This document shows, piece after piece, positions 15,679-22,819 of a DNA stretch of 32,796 bases (the first letter of the stretch is position 1; each line of letters starts with the position of its first letter). The notes under the pieces were generated by a model. That model did not search any database and was not told where the DNA came from. It saw only the letters and a program-made list of their open reading frames with translations. The DNA is from an uncultured Lachnospiraceae bacterium (GTDB lineage: Bacteria > Bacillota > Clostridia > Lachnospirales > Lachnospiraceae): assembly GCA_902788035.1 (NCBI GenBank), contig CADAIL010000028.1, positions 1 through 32,796 of the forward strand, written 5' to 3'. The translations under genes were made by a program, and so were the position numbers.

Positions 15679-16266
15679 ATGGGAAAGATTTTTTATATCA
15701 TGGGAAAATCCGCCTCCGGCAAGGATAAGATCCACGGAATCCTGCTTTCGGACAAGGAGCTGGAGCTCGCAGATCTTATACTTTATACGACGCGCCCGAT
15801 CCGCAGCGGCGAGACCGACGGGCAGCAGTACCACTTCGTCGACGAGGCCGCTCTCGACAAGTTCCGCGCGGCAGGTAAGGTGATAGAGGAGCGCACTTAC
15901 CAGACAATCGCGGGTCCGTGGACCTACTGCACCGTGGACGAGGGACTCGATCTTGAGCACACGGACTATCTGGCCATCGGAACGCTGGTGTCCTACGGGA
16001 AGCTTCGGAGCTACTACGGCGCGGACAGAGTCCTGCCGGTCTATATCAGCGTGAGCGACGAGAACCTTCTTCTCCGCGCGATGAAGCGCGAGAAAAAGCA
16101 GGAGGTTCCGCGCTATCAGGAAATGTGCCGGCGCTTCCTCGCGGACAGCGAGGACTTCTCCGAGGAGAAGATAATTGATGCGGGTATTACCAGAAGATTT
16201 GCAAATGATGGTGAAATTGGTGACTGCATAAGCGAGATCCGGGAATATATTCTTGCGAATAAATGA
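15679..16266 (+). CDS. Guanylate kinase-like nucleoside monophosphate kinase
   Basis: A 195-aa P-loop kinase. The GMP-binding segment YTTRPIRSGETDGQQYHFV is clear, and a Glu in VIEE plus a Tyr and Thr in WTYCT stand where Gmk has FLEWA and NYYGT. The P loop reads GKSASGKDK, with Asp instead of the Ser/Thr that usually follows the Lys, and the rest of the GMP pocket and lid are diverged. It probably phosphorylates GMP or a related nucleotide, but its substrate is less certain than the family call. It occupies the place that tmk has before holB in Bacillus. Its last 16 codons are part of a 56-bp tandem duplication. It appears to be translated without a leader. Confidence 0.8.
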   Translation: MGKIFYIMGKSASGKDKIHGILLSDKELELADLILYTTRPIRSGETDGQQYHFVDEAALDKFRAAGKVIEERTYQTIAGPWTYCTVDEGLDLEHTDYLAIGTLVSYGKLRSYYGADRVLPVYISVSDENLLLRAMKREKKQEVPRYQEMCRRFLADSEDFSEEKIIDAGITRRFANDGEIGDCISEIREYILANK

Positions 16267-16330
16267 CCGGAATCGGTGACTGCATAAGCGAGATCCGGGC
16301 CTATATTCTTGCGAATAAAAGACCGGAATT
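16219..16330 (+). repeat. 56-bp tandem duplication spanning the gmk-like 3' end
   Basis: Copy 1 (16219-16274) includes the last 48 bases of the kinase gene. Copy 2 (16275-16330) repeats it with a few differences and lies in the gap before holB. The second copy is untranslated here and looks recent. Confidence 0.9.
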
Positions 16331-16342
16331 GGAGAACCTGCC

Positions 16343-17347
16343 ATGGATGAACGGGGCTACAGAGGTGTCGTCGGACACAAGGACATAATAAGGCACCTTG
16401 TGAATGCGGCGGCCAACGACAAAGTATCTCACGCCTATCTCCTGACCGGAGAAAAGGGGTCCGGGAAGAAGCTGCTGGCTTCAATATTTGCCGCTGCTCT
16501 TAATTGCGAGACCCACAGCGGAGAGCCCTGCTTTAAATGTACGTCCTGCCATAAAGCGCTCACCGGTAACCACCCGGATATCATCCGGGTCGTCCATGAA
16601 AGGCCGGACGTCATCAGAGTGAATGAAATCAGGGAACAGCTCGTGAACACGGTGGATATCAAGCCGTATGAGAGCCGCTATAAAGTTTACATCATCGACG
16701 AAGTAGAAAAAATGAATGCCCAGAGCCAGAACGCGATCCTCAAAACGATCGAGGAGCCGCCGCCATACGCGGTCATGCTCCTTCTGGCCAATAATCCCGA
16801 TTCGCTGCTTTCGACCATTCTTTCCCGCTGTGTGCGGCTGAATCTGAAGGCGGTCCCGAGCGAGGACGTGAGACAGTACCTTATGAGGGAGATGCAGCTG
16901 CCGGATTATGAGGCTGAGATTGCGGCGGCATTTGCACAGGGAAACATAGGGAGAGCAAGAATGAGTGTGACGGGGGACGCATTTGCGGAAATGACCGAAA
17001 AAGCTATCCGGCTCGTAAAGAAGGTCGGAAATATGCAGACATATGAGATCGTGGAGGCCGTCAAGGAGCTGTCGGAGGACAAGAAAAATATCCAGCAGTT
17101 CTTCGACATCCTCACGCTGTGGTTCCGCGACGTCCTGCTCTACAAGGCGACCCGGGATACGGACAATCTGGTCTTCAGGCGGGAGCTTGCGGAGATAAAG
17201 AGGGAAGCGACCATTTGCTCCTACGAGGGTCTCGAGGACATGATCGAGGCAGTCAATAAAGCAAGTGCAAGGATTCGTGCAAATGTCAACTTCGACCTCA
17301 CCGTCGAACTCCTCTTCCTGACATTCGCGGACAACTTAAAGGAGTAA
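16343..17347 (+). CDS. holB: DNA polymerase III subunit delta'
   Basis: A clamp-loader subunit of the replicative polymerase. The 334-aa protein starts with an AAA+ domain: HAYLLTGEKGSGKK in the Walker A position, a four-Cys zinc module (CETHSGEPCFKCTSC), VYIIDEVEKMNAQSQNA as Walker B, and the sensor/SRC motif TILSRC. The P loop lacks the terminal Ser/Thr, which is usual for delta', a subunit that need not hydrolyse ATP. The C-terminal helical part matches the family. ATG 16343 follows TTGGAGAA at 6 nt. It is followed 28 bp later by ricT, the classic Firmicute order. Confidence 0.93.
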   Translation: MDERGYRGVVGHKDIIRHLVNAAANDKVSHAYLLTGEKGSGKKLLASIFAAALNCETHSGEPCFKCTSCHKALTGNHPDIIRVVHERPDVIRVNEIREQLVNTVDIKPYESRYKVYIIDEVEKMNAQSQNAILKTIEEPPPYAVMLLLANNPDSLLSTILSRCVRLNLKAVPSEDVRQYLMREMQLPDYEAEIAAAFAQGNIGRARMSVTGDAFAEMTEKAIRLVKKVGNMQTYEIVEAVKELSEDKKNIQQFFDILTLWFRDVLLYKATRDTDNLVFRRELAEIKREATICSYEGLEDMIEAVNKASARIRANVNFDLTVELLFLTFADNLKE

Positions 17348-17375
17348 ACACAGTAATATATAAGGGAATCAGCAA

Positions 17376-18584
17376 ATGACAACAATAATCGGAGTAAAAT
17401 TCAGAAACGTAAGTAAAATATACTATTTTAATCCGGGCGATTTCGATGTTCACTACAATGATCACGTCATCGTAGAGACCGCGCGCGGTATTGAGTACGG
17501 CACAGTCGTCCTCAGCCCGATGCAGCTCGAGGACGAGAAAGTTCCGCAGCCGCTGAAGGACATGATCCGCATGGCAACGCCCGAAGATAACGAGCGGGAG
17601 GCGGAGAACCGCAGGAAAGAGAAGGAAGCCTACAAGATCTGCAAGGAAAAGATCGCGGAGCGCGGACTTGAGATGAAGCTCATCCAGGCCGAGTATACAT
17701 TTGACAACAGCAAGGTGCTCTTTTACTTCACAGCCGACGGCCGCATCGACTTCCGCGACCTGGTCAAGGACCTTGCGGGAATCTTCCGCACAAGAATCGA
17801 GCTTCGCCAGATCGGCGTGCGCGATGAGACCAAGATCCTGGGCGGCATGGGCATCTGCGGCAGACCGCTGTGCTGCCACACCTATCTGACAGAGTTCGCG
17901 CCGGTGTCCATCAAGATGGCCAAGGAGCAGAACCTGTCTCTCAACCCGACCAAGATTTCCGGCTGCTGCGGCAGACTCATGTGCTGCCTGAAGAATGAGG
18001 CGGAGACCTATGCTTATCTCAATAAGAACCTGCCGAACAAGGGTGACCAGATGACAACACCCGAAGGCCGCCACGGCGAGGTCCAGTCCATCGATATCCT
18101 GCGCCAGCGCATCAAGTGCATTGTCGATATGGATAACGACGAGAAGGAGCTCCAGGAGTACCATATCAGCGAGATTACGTTCATCCCGCACAGCAAGCGC
18201 CCGAAAGGCCAGCAGGCTCAGCAGCCCAAAGCGGAAAAAAAGAAAAAGAAAGGCCCTGAGGCTGACACTGCAGAGACTGCTGCTTACGAGGAGGAGATCG
18301 CCGCGAAGATCGAGGTCGAGATTGCGAAAGCCAGAAAAAATGAACGCCCGGAGCGAAAAGATAAGCAGCCGAGGAAGGATAAGCCTGTGCTGAAGCCGAA
18401 GAAGCAGACCAACGATGTCCTGACTTCCAGGGAGGAGGCATCCGAGGCTGAGAATTCGCTGGCGGAGAATACTTCATTTGAAGGAAAATCCGAACACAGC
18501 TCAAAATCCCGCAAGAGGAGAAGACGCGGACATCAGAAGAAGAACGGCGGACAGGGAGCACCCACAGGTGAAAACACGCCGTGA
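17376..18584 (+). CDS. ricT: PSP1-domain protein RicT (YaaT)
   Basis: RicT/YaaT is a cytoplasmic PSP1-domain protein. In Bacillus it joins RicA and RicF in an iron-sulfur complex that helps RNase Y mature transcripts and affects sporulation and competence. Residues 1 to about 270 give the whole conserved protein, including GVKFRNVSKIYYF, YTFDNSKVLFYFTADGRIDF, RIELRQIGVRDETK and the Cys-rich pairs GICGRPLCC and SGCCGRLMCC. A charged C-terminal tail of about 125 residues, rich in Lys, Glu and Arg and ending in a KSRKRRRRGHQKK-like cluster, is an extension beyond the usual domain and may bind RNA. ATG 17376 follows AAGGGAA. The stop overlaps the next start. Confidence 0.93.
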   Translation: MTTIIGVKFRNVSKIYYFNPGDFDVHYNDHVIVETARGIEYGTVVLSPMQLEDEKVPQPLKDMIRMATPEDNEREAENRRKEKEAYKICKEKIAERGLEMKLIQAEYTFDNSKVLFYFTADGRIDFRDLVKDLAGIFRTRIELRQIGVRDETKILGGMGICGRPLCCHTYLTEFAPVSIKMAKEQNLSLNPTKISGCCGRLMCCLKNEAETYAYLNKNLPNKGDQMTTPEGRHGEVQSIDILRQRIKCIVDMDNDEKELQEYHISEITFIPHSKRPKGQQAQQPKAEKKKKKGPEADTAETAAYEEEIAAKIEVEIAKARKNERPERKDKQPRKDKPVLKPKKQTNDVLTSREEASEAENSLAENTSFEGKSEHSSKSRKRRRRGHQKKNGGQGAPTGENTP

Positions 18585-19318
18585 GTAATATGATACGACT
18601 GGATGACCTGGAGAACGGGTATTTTATATATCAGGATACCGATGCCTTCTGCTTCGGCATAGACGCAGTTCTTCTTGCCCACTACCCCGCGCTGCGGGAG
18701 GGGGACAAAGTCTGCGATCTGTGCAGCGGGAACGGAATCATTCCGCTTCTCATTGACAGCACGGCTAAGAAGACGGGGCGGAATGTGCGCATCACAGGGC
18801 TGGAACTTCAGCAGCCGATGGCGGACCTCTTTACAAGGTCCGTCGCATACAATCATCTGGAAGATACCATCACTGCGGTCTGCGGGGATGTGAAGGAAGC
18901 TCGCGCGCTTTTCGGCCCTGCTTCCTTTTCTCTTGTCACCTGCAACCCGCCTTACATCGCATCCGGCAGCGGTCTGACTGCGGAGGCGGACGCGAAAAAA
19001 ATCGCGAGGCATGAGATCGCCTGTACGCTGGAGGATGTCATATCGGCAGCGGCGGGGATCCTGAAGGAAAGAGGGAGATTTGCAATGGTGCACAGGCCGG
19101 GGAGGCTGGCGGAGATATTCCATTTGCTCCATAAATACCGCCTCGAGCCGAAACGGATGCGGCTGGTCCATCCTTACGCGGATAAGTCTCCGAACATGGT
19201 CCTCATTGAGGCCGTGCGGGGAGGCGGAGCGCAGCTGAATATCGATCCGCCGCTCACTGTGTACAATGCTGACGGGACCTACACGGATGAGGTCCTACGA
19301 ATCTACGGAAAAATCTGA
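18581..19318 (+). CDS. trmN6: tRNA1(Val) A37 N6-methyltransferase-like protein
   Basis: A Rossmann-fold SAM-dependent methyltransferase, 245 aa. Seen: an N-terminal DAFCFGIDAVLLAHY segment typical of TrmN6/YabB, the SAM motif CDLCSGNGIIPLL, an acidic ITGLELQ strand and the catalytic CNPPY motif of N6-adenine methyltransferases. The family modifies A37 of tRNA-Val(UAC). The start is GTG 18581, overlapping the ricT stop by four bases; ATG 18590 is an alternative. In Bacillus yabB also lies between yaaT and yabC. The yabA and yazA genes found there are absent here. Confidence 0.87.
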   Translation: MSNMIRLDDLENGYFIYQDTDAFCFGIDAVLLAHYPALREGDKVCDLCSGNGIIPLLIDSTAKKTGRNVRITGLELQQPMADLFTRSVAYNHLEDTITAVCGDVKEARALFGPASFSLVTCNPPYIASGSGLTAEADAKKIARHEIACTLEDVISAAAGILKERGRFAMVHRPGRLAEIFHLLHKYRLEPKRMRLVHPYADKSPNMVLIEAVRGGGAQLNIDPPLTVYNADGTYTDEVLRIYGKI

Positions 19319-19328
19319 GGAGGGCTGT

Positions 19329-20192
19329 ATGGCCGGAACGCTTTACATATGCGCGACCCCGATCGGGAATCTTGAGGACATCACGTCCCGTGTGCTCCGC
19401 ATGTTGTCGGAGGTCGACCTCATAGCGTGCGAGGACACGAGGACCAGCGCGCACCTTTTGTCGCGGTTCGATATCCACACGAAAACCACGAGCTACCACA
19501 AGTTCAATGAGCACACGAAAGCGCAGGAGCTGGTGGATATGATGCTGGGTGGTGCAAATGTCGCCCTCATCAGCGACGCCGGCACCCCCGCAATCTCCGA
19601 CCCGGGCGAGACTCTGGTAAGGCTCTGCGGACAGTATCACGTGCCGGTGACTTCGCTGCCGGGCGCAAATGCCTGCATCACCGCCCTCACCCTCTCCGGC
19701 AAGTCGACCCGGAGATTCGCGTTCGAGGGCTTTCTGCCGTCCGACAAGAAGGAATTGAAAGAAATTCTCGCTGAGCTTAAGGACGAGCGGCGCACGATCG
19801 TCCTCTACGAAGCGCCCCACCGGCTCATAAGGACCCTGGAGGCTTTATCGGACGTCCTGGGAGCAGGCCGGGAGATAACACTCTGCCGGGAGCTCACAAA
19901 GAAATTTGAGACCGTAACGGCCACAACGATCGGCGAGGCCATAGAGGAGGCCAGAGAAAAAGAGCCGCGCGGCGAGTATGTGCTGGTCATCGCAGGAAAG
20001 TCCGCCGATGAGATCGAGGCTGAGAAGGCAGCCTCGTTCGAGTCGCTGTCACTTTCGGAGCATGTGGCAATGTTCGAGAATAAGGGAATGAGCCGCAAGG
20101 AGGCAATGAAGGCGGTCGCCGCGGAGAGAGGAATCTCGAAGCGCGACGTCTACAGCGCTTTGTTAAAAGAGGAGGAGCCCTCACACTTATGA
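19329..20192 (+). CDS. rsmI: 16S rRNA 2'-O-ribose C1402 methyltransferase
   Basis: RsmI methylates the 2'-OH of C1402 in the 16S decoding centre using SAM. The 287-aa protein belongs to the tetrapyrrole-methylase fold and has LYICATPIGNLEDIT, ACEDTRTS, the SAM loop ISDAGTPAISDPG and SLPGANACITAL. A C-terminal domain (about 235-287) containing SRKEAMKAVAAERGISKRDVY follows, as in the family. ATG 19329 is chosen because GAGGAGGG lies just before it, overlapping the trmN6 stop. The stop codon lies within the terminator hairpin, so this is the last gene of the cluster. Confidence 0.96.
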   Translation: MAGTLYICATPIGNLEDITSRVLRMLSEVDLIACEDTRTSAHLLSRFDIHTKTTSYHKFNEHTKAQELVDMMLGGANVALISDAGTPAISDPGETLVRLCGQYHVPVTSLPGANACITALTLSGKSTRRFAFEGFLPSDKKELKEILAELKDERRTIVLYEAPHRLIRTLEALSDVLGAGREITLCRELTKKFETVTATTIGEAIEEAREKEPRGEYVLVIAGKSADEIEAEKAASFESLSLSEHVAMFENKGMSRKEAMKAVAAERGISKRDVYSALLKEEEPSHL

Positions 20193-20210
20193 TGTGAAGG
20201 CTCCTTTTTT
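20173..20210 (+). terminator. Terminator overlapping the rsmI stop
   Basis: A stem of GGAGCC and CTCACA pairs with TGTGA and AGGCTCC, followed by a run of six T from 20203. The rsmI TGA (20190-20192) is in the loop region, so the hairpin uses coding sequence. Confidence 0.88.
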
Positions 20211-20336
20211 GGGGTTATACGCATTTGCATTAGCCTGCTTATTATGAGCGGCAGTTCACAAAAACGCTCTCAGAAGAAAATCCGGCTGCGGCTCGACATA
20301 TGCCGACTCGCGGGGCGGGCAGGGATTCTGACCGGT

Positions 20337-20951
20337 TTACGGCTCTACATAGCCGAGGCGGACAAGGAAGTCCTCAATAAATTCGAGGGTTCCCTTGAGA
20401 CCGAGGCAGGCGCTGTTGATGATGAGGTCATGGCCGTCTGTCGTACCCCACTTGCGGTCTGTGTAGAACTGATAGTAGGACTTTCTCGCCTTGTCGACGC
20501 GCTTCAGGATCTTCTCGGCGGCCAGGCTGTCTGAAATGTCCTCCACCCTCATGATGCGCTTGATGCGCACATCCTTCGGTGCGTAGATGAAAATGCTGAC
20601 GACGTCATCGTAGTCCGAGAGAACATCGTCCGCGCAGCGTCCTACGAAAACTGCAGACTCCTTGTCGGCCTTCTCGCGGATGATCCTTGACTGAAGAGAG
20701 AAGAGCCTTGAGGAGCGGGAGGCGGTGTCGATGCCGTAGGTGAAGTACGGCTCGAAGAATGGGTTGGACAGATTTTCGTCGTCATTTTCCAAGAGGTCGG
20801 CATCGATGTCGTGCTTTTCCGCAATGATCTTCAGAAGGTTTTTGTCATAGACCGGGATTCCAAGGTCTTTCCCGAGGGCTTCGGCAATCTTTTTGCCGCC
20901 GCTGCCGTATTCACGGCCGATGGTAACGAGAACTTTCTTTTTGAGTTTCAT
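20337..20951 (-). CDS. Cytidylate kinase-like family protein
   Basis: A 204-aa P-loop protein of the Cytidylate_kin2-like group common in Clostridia. It is diverged from true CMP kinase. Seen: VTIGREYGSGGKKIAEALGKDLGIPVYDK at the N-terminus (P loop and following helix), FVGRCADDVL, and SIFIYAPKDVRIKRIM with a lid-like basic region. ATG 20951 follows AAAGGAGG by 5-6 nt. The open frame upstream to 20975 is not needed. No partner gene is adjacent. The substrate is not established for this family, so the enzyme name is a family label only. Confidence 0.85.
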   Translation of the reverse strand: MKLKKKVLVTIGREYGSGGKKIAEALGKDLGIPVYDKNLLKIIAEKHDIDADLLENDDENLSNPFFEPYFTYGIDTASRSSRLFSLQSRIIREKADKESAVFVGRCADDVLSDYDDVVSIFIYAPKDVRIKRIMRVEDISDSLAAEKILKRVDKARKSYYQFYTDRKWGTTDGHDLIINSACLGLKGTLEFIEDFLVRLGYVEP

Positions 20952-21029
20952 GGAGGCCTCCTTTCGTGGACACATAATATATGTCGAAAGTTTTCAGAAA
21001 TCAGGGTGTTCCTGTAGTATTCTAAGTCA

Positions 21030-21058
21030 ATTATAGTACATAATTGTCATAAAATAAA
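21030..21058 (-). promoter_or_regulatory. Promoter for the cytidylate-kinase-like gene
   Basis: On the minus strand a perfect TATAAT (21035-21030) lies 17 bp after TTTATT (21058-21053), a weak -35. The predicted leader is about 70 nt. Confidence 0.35.
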
Positions 21059-21110
21059 GAAAATTCACGAGGCTTTGAAAAAACGTTAATTCATTTCTTC
21101 ACAGCCTCGT
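21050..21110 (-). terminator. Terminator after recQ
   Basis: On the minus strand ACGAGGCT (21110-21103) pairs with AGCCTCGT (21074-21067), with a further TGAA/TTCA step inside. The T-rich GAATTTTCTTTATTTT follows. The stem begins 2 nt after the recQ stop. Confidence 0.7.
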
Positions 21111-21111
21111 C

Positions 21112-22767
21112 CTAATGCGTGGCCACCCACGTCCGTATATCCCGAAGGAAGTACTTCCCATAACGAAAGGCGCTTATCAGCGAGATCTCCCTGATGAACA
21201 GAAGTGCCGCAAATGTCGTCGGCCGAACAAGTGCCATATCCCGCAGCGCTGCAGTAGACACAATCTTATGAGCAAAAACGTGCCTTTTGTCCGCCAGCTC
21301 CTTCCTGAGAGCCCGCAGCTCCTTGTAAAGATTCTCATCGACCACGCCGGGGACAAGCGACGTTGCGCGGTCAGCAAACGGCTCCAGCGACAGACAGTAT
21401 GAACACTTCCCGCAGAATTTCGGCGCGTGTTCGCCAAAATACCCGAGCATAAAACCCCGGAGGCAGGAGCGATGACCGGCGTAGAGCTGCATCTGCCGCA
21501 GCCGCTCCCGCTCGATCCGGCGGAGCTCGGCTCTCTCTGTGTCGGAGAGAAAGGCGATTGTCAGCTTATCGTCCGGAATGAAGCCTGCGCGGCTGATAAA
21601 GAAGCGGCAGATGGTGATATCCCAGTCGGAATAGAGCAGAATGCAGTCGGACGGCAGCCCGTCCCGACCGGCTCTGCCGGCCTCCTGATAATAGTTTTCC
21701 ATGTTAGCCGGCATATTGTAGTGGATCACAAAGCGTACGTCGGCCTTATCAATGCCCATACCGAAGGCGTTGGTCGCCACAATGAGACCGGTGCGGCCAT
21801 TAAGCCACGCCTCCTGATTATAATTCCGGTCCTCCTGCGTCATGCCGCCGTGGTATTTTGCTGCCCGGATACCGGCGTAAGCAAGCTTTGCATGCAGCGC
21901 ATCAACGGACCTCCTGGTCAGGCAGTAAATAATGCCGCACTCGCCTACGTATTTTTTTAGTAGGAATCGGAGCTCGGACCACTTGTCCTTTGGCCGGCGG
22001 ACCTCGTAGAACAGATTCTCGCGGTTAAAGCCCGTCGTCAGGCAGACTGGATTGTCAAGCATAAGCGAGTCGATTATGTCGCTTTTGACCTCGGCTGTGG
22101 CAGTTGCGGTGAAGGCCGCGATGACCGGCCGTTTTGGGAGCACTGAGACAAAGTCCGGGATCTTTCGGTAGGCAGGCCTAAAGTCCCGCCCCCACTGGGA
22201 GACGCAGTGGGCTTCGTCGACACAGATGAACGAGATGGGTACAGATCGTGCAAATGTACAAAACTCCTCAGAAAGCAGCCTCTCCGGCGAGACGTAGAGG
22301 AGGCGGCAGCGACGATTGCCCGGCTGGCCGGATGGGCTGCCTGCAGGGCGGCTTCCTGCGCTGCAGACGGGGGTGTTACGCGAACCGGCCGGATGGTCGC
22401 TGCATGCATTGCCTTCGGGAGAATTGTATCGTAGTGAATCGCTTCCCGTGTACTGTCGCCGAATCTCAGAAAGCAGCGCCGCCTTCTCCACCCGCGTCAT
22501 GGCAGAGGTGATCGTCTCAGCCCTGATGCCGCGCTTTTTCAGGGCTTGCACCTGGTCCTGCATCAGGGAGATGAGCGGGGATATCACAATAGTCAGCCCC
22601 GGAAAGAGCAGGGCGGGGACCTGAAAACACAGGGATTTTCCGGCCCCGGTCGGCATGATGCCGAGGACATCACGGCCGGACAGGATATGAGAAATCAGCT
22701 TTTCCTGGCCGGGACGAAAATCGTCGTAGCCGTAGACAGACTTCAATATTTTGTGCATATTGTCCAT
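21112..22767 (-). CDS. recQ: RecQ-family ATP-dependent DNA helicase
   Basis: A 3'-5' DNA helicase for recombination and repair, 551 aa. Motifs in order: FRPGQ (motif 0), Walker A MPTGAGKS (38-45), SPLISLMQDQ, VDEAHCVSQWG (Asp184 to Trp191), FTATAT, CGIIYCLTRRSVD, IVATNAFGMGIDKADVRFV, HYNMPANMENYYQEAGRAGRDG. Then come four zinc Cys (CLRGFMLGYF to CGKCSYC) and an HRDC domain (about 475-545). Two oddities: a low-complexity Ser/Gly/Pro insertion at about 107-152, between motif Ia and the LLYVSPERL strand, and HRDC following the zinc module with no clear winged-helix RQC domain between them. ATG 22767 has AAGGAGG at 5 nt. Confidence 0.93.
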   Translation of the reverse strand: MDNMHKILKSVYGYDDFRPGQEKLISHILSGRDVLGIMPTGAGKSLCFQVPALLFPGLTIVISPLISLMQDQVQALKKRGIRAETITSAMTRVEKAALLSEIRRQYTGSDSLRYNSPEGNACSDHPAGSRNTPVCSAGSRPAGSPSGQPGNRRCRLLYVSPERLLSEEFCTFARSVPISFICVDEAHCVSQWGRDFRPAYRKIPDFVSVLPKRPVIAAFTATATAEVKSDIIDSLMLDNPVCLTTGFNRENLFYEVRRPKDKWSELRFLLKKYVGECGIIYCLTRRSVDALHAKLAYAGIRAAKYHGGMTQEDRNYNQEAWLNGRTGLIVATNAFGMGIDKADVRFVIHYNMPANMENYYQEAGRAGRDGLPSDCILLYSDWDITICRFFISRAGFIPDDKLTIAFLSDTERAELRRIERERLRQMQLYAGHRSCLRGFMLGYFGEHAPKFCGKCSYCLSLEPFADRATSLVPGVVDENLYKELRALRKELADKRHVFAHKIVSTAALRDMALVRPTTFAALLFIREISLISAFRYGKYFLRDIRTWVATH

Positions 22768-22784
22768 AAAAACCTCCTTGAGAC

Positions 22785-22813
22785 TTGCGTTCGTTATTCT
22801 TAAAGAATAAAAT
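22785..22813 (+). promoter_or_regulatory. Promoter of the 22820 gene with an overlapping palindrome
   Basis: TTGCGT (22785-22790), a 17-bp spacer and TAAAAT (22808-22813) predict a start at about 22820, the A of the ATG. The palindrome TTATTCTTAAAGAATAA (22794-22810) covers the spacer and -10 and could be an operator for this gene or for divergent recQ. Confidence 0.5.
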
Positions 22814-22819
22814 AATGTT

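Noticed and set aside
17298..18191. 297-codon open frame on the minus strand
   Set aside because: Antisense shadow of ricT and the holB end; the plus-strand genes carry the conserved motifs.
20244..20534. 96-codon open frame on the plus strand
   Set aside because: Mostly antisense to the cytidylate-kinase-like gene, with no ribosome site.
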